Below are positions 17,708 through 29,171 of a stretch of 55,491 nucleotides of DNA, piece by piece. The DNA lies in assembly GCA_030446775.1 (NCBI GenBank), contig JAUJMQ010000014.1, forward strand, positions 4,141 through 59,631, read 5' to 3'. Within the stretch, counting starts at the first letter, position 1. Each line of letters opens with the position of its first letter. The position numbers and the translations under genes were made by a program. The notes below the pieces were generated by a model. It was not told where the DNA came from. It made no database searches and saw only the letters and a program-made list of their open reading frames with translations. The DNA is from Egibacteraceae bacterium. GTDB lineage: Bacteria > Actinomycetota > Nitriliruptoria > Euzebyales > Egibacteraceae.

Positions 17708-18452
17708 CTAGCGCTTGCGGTTGGTGAGCTTGGAGCGGGCGTAGTCGCGGTTGAGCAGGGCGATGAAGTCGATGCTGATCTCGGCGGGGCAGACCGCCTC
17801 GCACTCGCCCATGTTCGTGCAGGAGCCGAAGTAGGACTCCATCGTCTCCACCATCGCCTCGGCGCGCCGATAGCGCTCCGGCTGGCCTTGCGGCAGCAGG
17901 TTGAGGTGGGCGAGCTTGGCGGCGGTGAACAGCTGGCCGGCGCCGTTAGCAGGCCGCGACGCAGGCGCCGCAGCCGATGCAGGCGGCGGCGTCCATCGCC
18001 AGGTCGGCAGTGGGCTTGGCCACGGGGATGAGGTTGGCGTCAGGGGCGCTCCCGGTGGACACCGAGATGAAGCCGCCGGACTCGATGATCCGGATCGAAC
18101 GCGCTGCGGTTGACCGCGAGGTCCTTGACGATCGGGAAGCCGTTCGCGCGGAACGGCTCGAGGGTGATCGAGTCGCCGTCGCTGTAGGCGCGCATGTGCA
18201 GCTGGCAGGTGGCGGTGCCCTTCTGCGGCCCGTGCGGCGTGCCGTCGATCATGAACCCGCACGACCCGCAGATGCCCTCGCGGCAGTCGTGGTCGAACGC
18301 GATCGGCTCGCGGCCCTCGGCGATGAGCTGCTCATTGACGACGTCGAGCATCTCCAGAAACGACATGTCCTCGGTGATGTCGGACGCGGTGTAGGTCTCG
18401 AACGCGCCCGGCGCGTCCCCGGCTGACGCCACACGGTCAGGGTGATGTTCAC
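17708..18452 (-). CDS. sdhB: Succinate dehydrogenase iron-sulfur subunit (frameshifted)
   Basis: Carries electrons from the FAD of SdhA to menaquinone. The [2Fe-2S] motif CREGICGSC is intact, and the C-terminal part keeps [12 protein letters not shown]. The middle cluster segment, expected as [11 protein letters not shown], is present out of frame. Three single-base breaks (near 18425, 18098 and 17952) divide the ~247-aa protein; repairing them gives one continuous SdhB. GTG at 18452 ([10 protein letters not shown]) has GGAG about 8 nt upstream. It is the last gene of sdhCAB. An essential TCA enzyme broken three times argues for sequence error. Confidence 0.85.
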
Positions 18453-18495
18453 GCGCGGCGCTCCACGGCAGGCGTCGCCGCCGGTCCGGCAAAGG

Positions 18496-20409
<1,914 letters not shown>

Positions 20410-20426
20410 CGGCTCTCCAGGTGCGC

Positions 20427-21242
20427 TCAGCGGATGATCCCGACGAGGACGGCTATCGGGAATGCGACGTTGCCCAATGTCACGAAGGCGGCGAAGGCGG
20501 TGGCGAACATCCGCCGCCAGTGGTTGAAGCGCCGGTTGTTGATCCCCAGGCTCTGAAACAGGCTCCAGGCACCGTGGTACAGGTGCACCCCGAGCGCCAG
20601 GTTCGCCACGATGTAGAACAGCGACACGGGCACGCGCTGGAAGCTCGCGACGGTGTTGCCGTACGGGTCGCCGTGTTCGAAGTCGGGGTTGACGGGCCCC
20701 CAGGTGAGGTCCAGCAGGTGGAAGACGATGAACAGCCCCACGATGACGCCGGTCCAGCGCATCGTGCGGGCGGCGAACGTCGCGGCTACGTAGTCGCGCT
20801 TGGACTGGTACTTGCCGGGACGGGCGTGGCGGTTCATCTGCGTCAGCGCGTAGGAGGCGTGGATGTGCAGGGCCACCGACACGAGCAGGGTGATCCGCAG
20901 CAGCCACAGCACGCCGGAGTGCGGCAGCGCGGGGTAGCCGAAGTCGCGCAGCCATTCGCCGTAGAAGTTCATGGCCTCGGCGCCGACGTACAGCTTGAGG
21001 TTGCCGATCGTGTGGGCGAACACGAACGCCATGAGCAGGATCCCGGTGATCGCCATGACGTACTTCTTGCCGACCGCCGAGCCGTAGAACTCCAGCAGCC
21101 ACGGGCGGCGCCGTTCGACCCGCTCGGCCCCGCGGTCGGCGGCCCGGGCCGACGCCCCGCCACCGGGCCCGGCGGGCGCGCTGTCGCCCTTGGGCGGGTC
21201 GAGGCTTGTGCGCTGCCCGCTGCGGGACGGCCCTGTCGCCAT
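20427..21242 (-). CDS. sdhC: Succinate dehydrogenase cytochrome b558 membrane anchor
   Basis: A 271-aa single-subunit anchor of the type B (SdhC/FrdC, cytochrome b558) family with five helices that binds two hemes and reduces menaquinone. Heme-ligand candidates are histidines in FAHTIGN, ALHIHAS, FHLLDL and [10 protein letters not shown] 45-residue proline- and alanine-rich N-terminal extension precedes the membrane domain. The absence of an sdhD gene is expected for this class. It leads the sdhCAB operon, 17 bp before sdhA, and is divergent from the mutase gene. Confidence 0.9.
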   Translation of the reverse strand: MATGPSRSGQRTSLDPPKGDSAPAGPGGGASARAADRGAERVERRRPWLLEFYGSAVGKKYVMAITGILLMAFVFAHTIGNLKLYVGAEAMNFYGEWLRDFGYPALPHSGVLWLLRITLLVSVALHIHASYALTQMNRHARPGKYQSKRDYVAATFAARTMRWTGVIVGLFIVFHLLDLTWGPVNPDFEHGDPYGNTVASFQRVPVSLFYIVANLALGVHLYHGAWSLFQSLGINNRRFNHWRRMFATAFAAFVTLGNVAFPIAVLVGIIR

Positions 21243-21406
21243 GCTCGGACTCTTTCTGCGGACGGTTCACCGGCGGGGCGCGAGGGGGCGACGCTGGCAC
21301 GTCCGTCAGTTCCCGAGCGCAGCAGAAGGCTAGCACCGAGGCCCATTTCGGCCGCCGCCGGCGGGTCTGCGACAATCGGCGCGTCGACTTCTCAGCGAGG
21401 CCAGCG

Positions 21407-23008
21407 ATGGGCAGCCAGCACGAGGACGGTGCGCCCGGGCACCTGACGGCGTCGGGCATCCCCGCGCAGCCCGTCTACCGGCCCGACGCCGAGCGCGACT
21501 ACGCCCGCGACCTCGGCGATCCCGGCGCCTTCCCGTTCACCCGGGGCGTGTACGGCTCGATGTACCGCGGCCGCCCGTGGACGATGCGGCAGTACGCCGG
21601 GTTCGCGACCGCCGCAGAGTCCAACGCCCGCTACCGCTACCTGCTCGACCAGGGCCAGACCGGTCTGTCGGTCGCCTTCGACCTGCCCACGCAGATGGGC
21701 TACGACTCCGACAGCCCGCTGGCGGCGGGCGAGGTCGGCAAGGTCGGCGTCGCGATCGACAGCCTGGCCGACATGCGCGCGCTGTTCGACGGCATCCCGC
21801 TGGACGAGGTGTCGGTGTCGATGACGATCAACGCGCCGGCGTCCATCCTGCTGCTGCTGTACGAGCTCGTCGGCGCCGAGCAGGGCGTGGACCCCGCCCA
21901 GCTGCGCGGGACGATCCAGAACGACGTCCTCAAGGAGTACATCGCCCGGGGCACCTACATCTTCCCGCCGGCGCCGTCGCTGCGGATCGTGACCGACACG
22001 TTCGAATACTGCGCCCGGCGGCTCCCCCGCTTCAACACGATCTCGATCTCGGGCTACCACATCGGCGAGGCCGGGGCGACAGCGGTCCAGGAGGTCGCGT
22101 TCACGCTGGCCGACGCGATCGCCTACGTCGAGGCGGCGGTGGCGGCGGGCCTGGATGTCGAGGCGTTCGCGCCGCGGCTGTCGTTCTTCTTCGTGGCGCG
22201 CTCGACGCTGCTGGAGGAGGTCGCCAAGTTCCGCGCCGCGCGGCGGATGTGGGCCCGGATCATGCGCGACCGCTTCGGCGCCACGAGTCCCAAGGCGCAG
22301 ATGCTGCGCTTCCACACCCAGACCGCCGGCGTGCAGCTGACGGCGCAGCAGGCCGAGGTCAACCTGTCCAGGGTCACGATCCAGGCGCTGGCCGCGACCC
22401 TGGGGGGGACGCAGTCGCTGCACGCCAACGCCTACGACGAGGCTCTGGCCCTGCCGTCGGAGAAGGCCGCCCGCCTGGCACTGCGCACCCAGCAGGTCAT
22501 CGCCCACGAGACCGACGTGACGCTGACCGCCGACCCGCTGGGCGGCAGCTGGTTCGTCGAGTCGCTGACCGACGAGATCGAGCGGCGCGCCGGCGAGCAC
22601 CTGGACCGCATCGACGAGCTGGGCGGCGCCGTCGCCGCGATCGAGCGCGGCTACCAGAAGACCGAGATCGAGCGGAGCGCCTACGACCTGACCAGGGCCG
22701 TCGAGCGAGGGGACCGGGTCGTCGTCGGGGTGAACCGCTACACGATCGCCGAGGACGTCGAGCCGGACCTGTCACGCGTCGACGACGCCGTCGCCGCCGG
22801 TCAGGTCGCCCGGTTGCAGCGCATCCGCGCCGAGCGCGACGCCGACGCGGTCGAGGCCACACTCGCCGACGTCGCGAAGGCCGCCGCCGGCGACGACAAC
22901 CTGCTGCCGGTGATGCGCGAGGCGCTGGCCGCCATGGCCACGGTCGGGGAGGTGTGCGACGCCCTGCGCGACGTGTTCGGGTCGCACCGCCCCGCCGACG
23001 CCTTCTGA
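21407..23008 (+). CDS. mutA: Methylmalonyl-CoA mutase catalytic subunit (no B12 domain)
   Basis: A 533-aa TIM-barrel subunit rearranging methylmalonyl-CoA to succinyl-CoA. It lacks the C-terminal cobalamin domain, so it must pair with a separate ~140-aa B12-binding protein not found here. The specificity positions match methylmalonyl-CoA mutase: Tyr63 in RQYAGF, Arg181 in [13 protein letters not shown] and His218 in SISGYHI, corresponding to Tyr89, Arg207 and His244 of the P. shermanii enzyme. Isobutyryl-CoA mutases carry Phe and Gln at the first two. ATG at 21407 follows GAGG by 8 nt. Carboxylase genes at 43-53 kb would supply substrate. Confidence 0.9.
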   Translation: MGSQHEDGAPGHLTASGIPAQPVYRPDAERDYARDLGDPGAFPFTRGVYGSMYRGRPWTMRQYAGFATAAESNARYRYLLDQGQTGLSVAFDLPTQMGYDSDSPLAAGEVGKVGVAIDSLADMRALFDGIPLDEVSVSMTINAPASILLLLYELVGAEQGVDPAQLRGTIQNDVLKEYIARGTYIFPPAPSLRIVTDTFEYCARRLPRFNTISISGYHIGEAGATAVQEVAFTLADAIAYVEAAVAAGLDVEAFAPRLSFFFVARSTLLEEVAKFRAARRMWARIMRDRFGATSPKAQMLRFHTQTAGVQLTAQQAEVNLSRVTIQALAATLGGTQSLHANAYDEALALPSEKAARLALRTQQVIAHETDVTLTADPLGGSWFVESLTDEIERRAGEHLDRIDELGGAVAAIERGYQKTEIERSAYDLTRAVERGDRVVVGVNRYTIAEDVEPDLSRVDDAVAAGQVARLQRIRAERDADAVEATLADVAKAAAGDDNLLPVMREALAAMATVGEVCDALRDVFGSHRPADAF

Positions 23009-23082
23009 CCCGGAGCGGTCCCGTCTTCCGTGAGCGCCGCCGCCACCGGCGTGATCGCGGCGGCGCGCACGAACGGCGCCGG

Positions 23083-23820
23083 CTAGCCGACGGGCGTGAG
23101 CCGCTCGACCAGGCGCACGGCCGCCGCGCGGGTGCGGGGCGCGTGCGACAGCTCGCCGGCGGACAGGGCGGCGAGCAGGTCGGCGGCGGTGTCGATGTCG
23201 AAGCGCTGCGCCAGCACGGTCACGCCGAGCTCGGCCGCGGCGGCGCGTCTCAGGGTGTCGTCGAGGACGGTGGCGGTGCTCATCGGGACGCCGCACAGCA
23301 GCTCGGGGGTCGGCCGGGACGCGGCCAGGAGCGTGTAGCCGCCGTCGGCGGCGGGACCGAGCGCGACGTCGGTGCGGTCGAGGGCGGCCAGGGCGGCCGC
23401 CAGGTAGGCGGGCTCGACGGTCGGGCAGTCCGCCCCCAGCAGCACCACCCGGGCGGCGCCGGCGGCGAACACGTCCGCCTGCGCGGCGGCGAGCCGGTCG
23501 GCCAGGCCGCAGCCGCGCTGGGGCAGCAGGCGTACCGAGCGCCCGACCACGCCTCGTACGACCGCCGGGTCGCCGAGGTAGGCGCACCACACGGCCGCAC
23601 CGCCGGACGCGGCGTTGCCGGCTGCGTCGGCGAGCAGCGCCGCAGCGACGTCGGCCGCCTCCACCGCGGACAGCGGCGGGCACAGGCGGGTCTTGACCTT
23701 CCCGGCGACGGGGGCCTTGGCCACCACCACGACCGCATCACCGCGCCACCGGTCGGCCGCCGGCATGTGATGGGGCAGTGACGGCCGTCGCAGCGCCGGC
23801 GGTTCGCCGGGAGGGGTCAT
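23083..23820 (-). CDS. DUF2064 (TIGR04282-type) glycosyltransferase-A-fold protein
   Basis: A 245-aa soluble protein with a nucleotidyl/glycosyltransferase A fold: VVVVAKAPVAGKVKTRL at the N terminus, then LLGADCPTVEP holding the acidic metal motif, and ALGPAADGGYTLLA. The family is common beside GT2 glycosyltransferases and is uncharacterised; a sugar-nucleotide substrate is inferred. Its ATG overlaps the stop of the histidine kinase gene (ATGA), making it the last gene of the epimerase-to-DUF2064 operon. Confidence 0.85.
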   Translation of the reverse strand: MTPPGEPPALRRPSLPHHMPAADRWRGDAVVVVAKAPVAGKVKTRLCPPLSAVEAADVAAALLADAAGNAASGGAAVWCAYLGDPAVVRGVVGRSVRLLPQRGCGLADRLAAAQADVFAAGAARVVLLGADCPTVEPAYLAAALAALDRTDVALGPAADGGYTLLAASRPTPELLCGVPMSTATVLDDTLRRAAAAELGVTVLAQRFDIDTAADLLAALSAGELSHAPRTRAAAVRLVERLTPVG

Positions 23821-25067
23821 GCGGCCACGTCCAGGGGCACGCGCACGACGAAGCGGCAGCCTGCGCCGGCGTTGCTGACGCTGATCTCGCCGGCATGGGC
23901 CTCGACCAACCCCTTGGCGATCGCCAGGCCGAGTCCGGCGCCGGCGTCCGAGGAGGGGGTGCGCGCCCGCGACCCGCGGAAGGCGGTGTCGAACAGCCGC
24001 GGGAGATCCTCGTCGGGGATCCCGCCGCAGGTGTCGGACACGGCCACCCACGCGTGGCTGGAGTCCGCGCCGGCCTCGACCGCGACGGTGCCCTCGGCCG
24101 GCGTCTCACGGATGGCGTTGAGCAGCAGGTTGCCCAGCGCGCGCGAGAACTCCGGGGTCGACAGGCGCAGCTGCGGCGCCGGGCCGTCCATCCGCCCCTC
24201 GAGGCGGACGCCCTTGGCGGCGGCGAGCGCGTCGGTGGCGGCCAGGGCGTCGGAGACGACGTCGGCCAGCGACACCGCCTCGGGCTGGAGTCGGACCGCC
24301 CCCGCGGAGATGCGCGACAGCTCGAACAGGTCGTCGACGAGGGCGCTGAGACGGTCGGCCTCGACCCGCAGGGTGTGGTGGTAGCGCGCGAGCGTCGCGG
24401 CGTCGGTCGCCATCCCGTCCTCGAGCGCCTCGCTCATCGCGCGGATCCCCGCCAGCGGGGTCCGCAGGTCGTGTGAGACCCACGACACCAGCTCGCGGCG
24501 GGCGGCGTCGGCCGCCCGTTCCCGCTCACGGGAGGCGTCCAGCCGCGCGGCGGTGTCCTCCAGGCGCTGCGCCAGGTCGGCGAACTCCCGGATCGAGGGG
24601 GCCCGGACGCTCCCGACCGCGAACCCCGCGACGTCGCGCCCGTCGCCGGCGCCGCTGTCGCCGCTGTCGCCCAGCCGCTGCGCGGACTCGCCCAGGAGGC
24701 GGCTGGCGGCGGCGACCCGCTCGGCGAGCATCAGGGCGGCGCACACCCCGCCGGCGGCGGACGCCACGACGACCACACCGAGGGCGTCGAGGTCGGAGGT
24801 CGACAGGAACATCGCGCTGCCGGCGCCCAGCGACCCCGCGGCGACCGCGACAACCGACGTGAGCGCCACGACCGTCACCTGCGCCACGAAGCTCCGCTCG
24901 CGCAGCAGGTGCAGGGCGACGGTGCCCACCACCCCCGTCACGATCGAGGCGCCGCCGGCGATCCCGATGAGGATCGTGGTGTCGGTGAGGGACTTGCCCA
25001 CGACCGCCGCCACGACGGCGGCCAGCGCGAGGCCCGCCGCGGCGACGAGCAGCGGCCGCCGGTTCAC
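23817..25067 (-). CDS. OmpR-type partner sensor histidine kinase
   Basis: A 416-aa sensor with about four helices in residues 5-115 and almost no extracellular loop, so it probably senses a membrane signal. A HAMP-like linker leads to HisKA with ELVSWVSHDLRTPLAGI (phospho-acceptor His199), and the HATPase domain ends with GAGLGLAIAKGLVEAHAG. Its GTG start at 25067 overlaps the stop of a 40-codon micro-ORF (GTGA), which in turn overlaps the response regulator stop. It is the cognate kinase of the regulator at 25183-25870. Confidence 0.9.
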   Translation of the reverse strand: MNRRPLLVAAAGLALAAVVAAVVGKSLTDTTILIGIAGGASIVTGVVGTVALHLLRERSFVAQVTVVALTSVVAVAAGSLGAGSAMFLSTSDLDALGVVVVASAAGGVCAALMLAERVAAASRLLGESAQRLGDSGDSGAGDGRDVAGFAVGSVRAPSIREFADLAQRLEDTAARLDASRERERAADAARRELVSWVSHDLRTPLAGIRAMSEALEDGMATDAATLARYHHTLRVEADRLSALVDDLFELSRISAGAVRLQPEAVSLADVVSDALAATDALAAAKGVRLEGRMDGPAPQLRLSTPEFSRALGNLLLNAIRETPAEGTVAVEAGADSSHAWVAVSDTCGGIPDEDLPRLFDTAFRGSRARTPSSDAGAGLGLAIAKGLVEAHAGEISVSNAGAGCRFVVRVPLDVAA

Positions 25068-25186
25068 GCCCGCAGCGCGGTCGTCCGGCGGCTCGGGCTC
25101 GGCAGCGCGGTCACCCGGTGGTTGCGGTTCCGCACCTCGGTCGCCGGGCGGCTCGGGTCGCGCACCTCAGTCGCCGGGCGGCTCAT
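25064..25186 (-). CDS. Micro-ORF of decapeptide repeats linking regulator and kinase
   Basis: A 40-codon frame that starts on an ATG overlapping the regulator stop (ATGA, 25186) and ends on a TGA overlapping the kinase start (GTGA, 25066-25064). It encodes about four imperfect ten-residue units, the first two being SRPATEVRDP and SRPATEVRNR, from a 30-bp DNA repeat. No family is recognised. Either it is a translated spacer that couples kinase translation to the regulator or the frame is a by-product of an in-frame repeat expansion. Confidence 0.4.
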   Translation of the reverse strand: MSRPATEVRDPSRPATEVRNRNHRVTALPSPSRRTTALRA

Positions 25187-25189
25187 GGC
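25072..25189. repeat. Four imperfect 30-bp tandem repeats
   Basis: Units start at about 25072, 25102, 25132 and 25162 and share a CGGTCGCCGGGCGGCTCGG-like core; the third and fourth are the most alike. The 30-bp period keeps the micro-ORF frame open. They lie exactly between the response regulator and kinase genes. Confidence 0.7.
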
Positions 25190-25870
25190 GAAAACTTGTA
25201 GCCGACACCCCACACCGTCTGGATGTGGCGCGGCTGGGCCGGGTCCGCCTCGACCTTCTCGCGCAGCCGGCGGACGTGGACGGTGACCGTGGAGGTGTCG
25301 CCGAACGTGTAGCCCCACACCTGCTCGAGCAGCGCCTCGCGGCGGAACACCTCCGACGGGTGGCGCAGGAAGTGGCTGAGCAGGTCGAACTCCCGCACGG
25401 TGAGCGACACCGTCTCACCGCGGACGAGAACCTCCCGGCTGCGCGGATCCAGCCGCACGTCGCCGACCTCCAGCGGCCCGGCGTCCGGCTCGTCGGGCGG
25501 CGGCGACGGCGCCGTGCGGCGCAGCACCGCGCGGACGCGGGCGGCGAGCTCGCGAGGGGAGACCGGCTTGGCGATGTAGTCGTCGGCGCCGCGCTCCAGG
25601 CCCAGCAGCCTGTCGGTCTCCTCGCCACGCGCCGACAGGATGATGATGGCGACCTCGGCACGCTCGCGCAGCCGCCGGCTACCTCCAGGCGATGCGTTGC
25701 CGGCGGCGCCAGGTCGAGGACGGCGAGGTCGACCAGGCCGGCGGCGCGGCGCCCGCGATGCTCGCCCGCGACCTCGACAGCGTGCCGTCGCGGGTCAGGT
25801 AGCGCGCGACGACCTCGGCGATCGTCGGGTCGTCCTCGACGACGAGCACGCGCGCCGCCGTCGCCGGCAT
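25183..25870 (-). CDS. OmpR/PhoB-family response regulator (frameshifted)
   Basis: The N-terminal receiver starts MPATAARVLVVEDDPTIAEV, whose DD are the metal-binding acids, and the phospho-acceptor Asp lies in AVLDLAPP. The winged-helix C terminus is intact: LTVREFDLLSHFLRHPSEVF and VWGYTFGDTSTVTVHVRRLR, ending VWGVGYKFSP. Frame breaks near 25790 and 25665 separate the parts; the piece between reads ILSARGEETDRLLGLERGA, as expected for helix 4/strand 5. The stop overlaps the micro-ORF ATG. It probably controls this operon or its divergent partner. Confidence 0.8.
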
Positions 25871-25906
25871 GATCCGCCGGGCGGCGCGCTGCCCGCTTCC
25901 ACGTCA

Positions 25907-28279
25907 TCATCGCCGCGAGCGCTGATCCGGGCGCCGCGCGCGCAAGCGCTTGCAGACGGTGACATCGGATGACCCCGCCGCCGCCAGGAGGACCGCGACG
26001 AGCAGCGCGCAGGCGGTGATCGCCGTGATCGCGATGCCGGCCGGCTTGTGCCGAGAAGGCATAGCGCAGCGTGACGACGTGGTCGCCCGCGCCCACGGCG
26101 ACGGCGCGTAGCGCATAGTCGGCGAGGAGGACCTTCGGCGGGTCGCCCATCCACGGTCGCGCGCCAGGCGGGGTAGGCGACCTCGGAGGCACCAGCACGG
26201 CCGGTGCGTCGCTGGACGTCCGTAGCGAGACGGTGTCCGGGTCATCAGCGGTGTCCGCTGCGTCGACGCCGGTCCGCGGCGGGGTCGGCGGCGCCAACGG
26301 TGGGAGCGCACCCTCGAGCAGCACGGTCGTCGCCGGGTCGACGGCGCCCGGAGCAGCAGGTGACGGTGCCCCACCCGGCGCCACCCGGCGCGCATCGTGG
26401 ACCAGCCAGGCTCGGGGCAGCGCCGACCGGCGCTCGAGCACCTGCGCTGCAATCCGCCGGCGCGCAGGGCAGTCGGGTGCCGATGCGGCCAGCGCGCCGA
26501 CGCCAGACGGGTCGGCGCCTGTCGGGTCGTCGGGGACGACGAGGCCAGCGGACGGCAGCAGGTCGAGCAGCCCGGATCGCGAACCCGGCGCGCCGGACGT
26601 CAACGAAGTGAAGCCCAGTTCTGCGGACCGCCGTTCAAGGCGGCGACGAGCTTCGTCATCAGCGGGCGATCCGCGTCGGGACACCCTGGGTGTGGCCAGC
26701 CCCCACGACATGGCCGTGTTGACCCCCCCAGGGCGGCGACCCGCGGGTCGGCCCAGCGCACGGAGTAGGCGTTGGTCGTCACCCGCCCGCCGGCGACCTG
26801 CGGCCCGTAGCCGACGTAGCGGCCGCCCGCCGCGCCATGCGGCGGCGCGCCGCAGGAAGGCCGCAGGGCCGGAACCCGACCCGCCGGGATCGGACCTGGC
26901 GCGAACGGACCCGCCCGGATCGGTGCGCACAGCCGCCGACCCCAGCGGCGACTCCGTGAGCCGGTGCAGCGCGTGGAGTCGGCGGCGACGAGCTGGCCGG
27001 CGACGACGACGGCGACGCTGACCGCGAGCCACGCGCCCCGGCAGGACCGCGCCGCGATGGCGGCGACCGTGGTGCCCGCCAGCAGGGCGACCGCGAGGAG
27101 CAGCACGACCAGCACCCGCTCAGGGGCGTGCGCGACGACCCTTCCGCGCCGGGCAGGGCCGCCAGCCAGCGGTGCAGCAGGGTCTGCGCCGTCGTCGCGA
27201 CCAGGCGACGACGGCGGTGAGGGCCAGAACCGGGCGGCTCCGCGGCGGCCGGGCGAGCAGGGGTGCAGCCGCGGCGAGGCCCCAGCGCCGCGATGCCGAC
27301 GTGCCAGCGCCCCGGTCGCAGCAGCCGCCACCAGTCCTCCGGGGTCCAGCCGCCGGCGCGCACGAGCTCGGGCAGGTAGCCCCCGCGAGCGTCGACACGG
27401 CGTTGAACTCCAGCCGCGGCAGCAGCGCGCCGCCGCGCGCGGCGCCCAGGCCGAGCACCGCGACCCCGTGCCCCGCGACGCCGCGCAGCCGCGCAGCGCG
27501 CGCCCCGGCGGTCGTCGTCGGGGGCGGCGAGCGTGCGCCACGCGATCCAGGCCGCGACGACGGTCAGCGCGTACAGCGAGCCCTGCCCCGGCCAGGCGCG
27601 AGATCTGCGACACCGCGAGCGCCCGAGCGCCCACCCCCGCCACCTGGTGCGCCGCGAGCGCGTGCCCACGGCGACCTGGGCTCCCAGCAGCGCCCACGGC
27701 AGCCAGGCCGCGACCGCCGTGTAGGCGAAGCAGCACGGGTTGTTGACGGCGACGACGCCGGCGGTCTCGGCCACCACGCCGGGCGACGACCGCCCCCACG
27801 ACCGGCAGTGGCAGTGCGTAAGCGAGCAGGCGACCCGACTCCCGCGAGGAGCGGGGACACCACGAGGTAGGCGGCGGCGGCGACCCCGACCGGCAGCGCG
27901 GTGAACAGCAGCATCGCGGGCAGGTAGCCCCAGCCCGACAGCGGATCCGCCGCGAACGGCGCGCCGGCGAAGACGTGGGGGTTCCAGGCGGGCAGGTCGC
28001 CGGCGCGCAGCCCTTCCCGAGGTGGGCGTACCACGGCACGAACTGCGTCGCGGCGTCCATCCCCAGCAGGGGGTCGCCGGCCACCAGCGGCGCGGTGACA
28101 GCCAGCCCGGCGGCCGCCACGGCGGCCAGCCCCAGCCCGTCGCGGCCGGCCCGCCGCCGTGCCGGCGCTGCGCACGCCTGGTCCGCCGCTGCGCATGCGG
28201 CAGCCGGCCGCGCGGCGCCGGTGCGGCGCGGCCGCCTCGCCGGTCGTCGCGACGCCGGGGCCGGCGGCGCCGCGGTCAC
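25907..28279 (-). CDS. YfhO-like multispanning membrane protein (frameshifted)
   Basis: About 790 aa when joined, matching the usual size of YfhO-family proteins, which are many-helix membrane proteins implicated in lipid-linked sugar transfer. Recognisable segments in order are GMDAATQFVPWYAHLG, AWNPHVFAGAPFAADP, NNPCCFAYTAVAAWLPW, AYSVRWADPRVAALGG and the C-terminal domain with VLLADYALRAVAVGAG. A last helix (AITACALLVAVLLAAAG) and a basic tail follow, ending at 25907. At least six frame breaks occur, so the start (GTG 28279) and joins are approximate. It sits between a GT2 gene and the two-component pair. Confidence 0.6.
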
Positions 28280-28346
28280 GGCGGCCGGTGGCGCGGCCCT
28301 CGCCGGTCGTCACGACGCCGGGGCCGGCGGCGCGGCGGTCACGGCG
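28236..28346. repeat. 48-bp direct duplication, 63-bp period
   Basis: Copies at 28236-28283 and 28299-28346 differ at two of 48 positions. The period of 63 bp is 21 codons. The copies encode the end of the GT2 protein and the start of the YfhO-like protein, both reading VTAA(A)PPAPAS, so the junction arose by a local in-frame duplication. Confidence 0.7.
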
Positions 28347-29010
28347 TGGCGGACGAGCACGGCGAGCATCCGGGCCGCGGCCTTCGCGGTCGGCCAGGGC
28401 GGCCGGTCACCTTGGAGTCCCCGCGCGCACCCAGGCGACCGGCACCTCGACGACCCGCAGGCCGGCCCGTCCGGCCCGCAGCACCATCTCCAGCGGCCAG
28501 CCGTAGGTGCGGTCGCGCATCCCGAGGCGCAGCAGCGCGTCGCGCCGCACCGCGCGGTAGGGGCCGACGTCGTGCAGCCGCACCCCGCGAGCAGGCCGCA
28601 CAGGCGGCGAGGAGCGCGTTGGCCGACGCGACGTGCCCGGGCATCGCCCCCGGCTCGCGGCGGGCCGCGACCCGTCGCCCGACGACGAGGTCGGCACGGC
28701 CCTCCAGCACCGGGCCGGCGACGGTGTCGAGGTCGGCCCAGTCCAGCGTCGCGTCGGCGTCCATGAAGACCACCACCGTCGCAGGCGCGGCCGCGCGCAG
28801 CCCCCGCAGGCACGCCGCGCCGAAGCCGCGCCGCGGCTCGGCCACGACCTCGGCGCCCAGGGCGCGCGCCACCGACGCGGTCTCGTCGCGTGAGCCGTTG
28901 TCGACCACGACGACGCGCACGCCCGCGGGACGACCGGCCAGCGCGGCGGGCAGCGCGTCGGCTTCGTCGAGCGCCGGCATGACGACGCACACCTGCGCGC
29001 AGTCCGTCAT
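28310..29010 (-). CDS. Family 2 glycosyltransferase (frameshifted)
   Basis: A dolichyl-phosphate-mannose-synthase-like GT2 enzyme of ~230 aa. The N terminus gives CVVMPALDEADALPAAL and VVVVDNGSRDETA, and the metal site is FMDADATLDWADLD. Breaks near 28590 and 28420 split the C-terminal half, which continues as LHDVGPYRAVRRDALLRLGM, YGWPLEMVLRAG and GDSKVTGRP. ATG at 29010 has GGGAGG 6 nt upstream. It follows the epimerase gene and precedes the YfhO-like gene, suggesting transfer of a sugar made or modified in this cluster to a lipid carrier. Confidence 0.78.
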
Positions 29011-29171
29011 CGGCCGCCTCCCGCCGGGCCCGTCGCTCCCCCCGGCGCCCGCCCCAGCGGGGGGGTGCCAAACTCGCCGACGCGGTCGACCACCCCGCGG
29101 GCGGACCGCACCCCCACCCGTCGCGCGCCCCGCCCGGGGCCGGCCACCCGGTGCCCCCCGGCGCCCTGCGG

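Noticed and set aside
21407-23008. Isobutyryl-CoA mutase large subunit
   Set aside because: Specificity positions are Tyr63 and Arg181 rather than Phe and Gln.
25072-25189. CRISPR-like array
   Set aside because: The 30-bp units are contiguous with no spacers and sit inside a reading frame.
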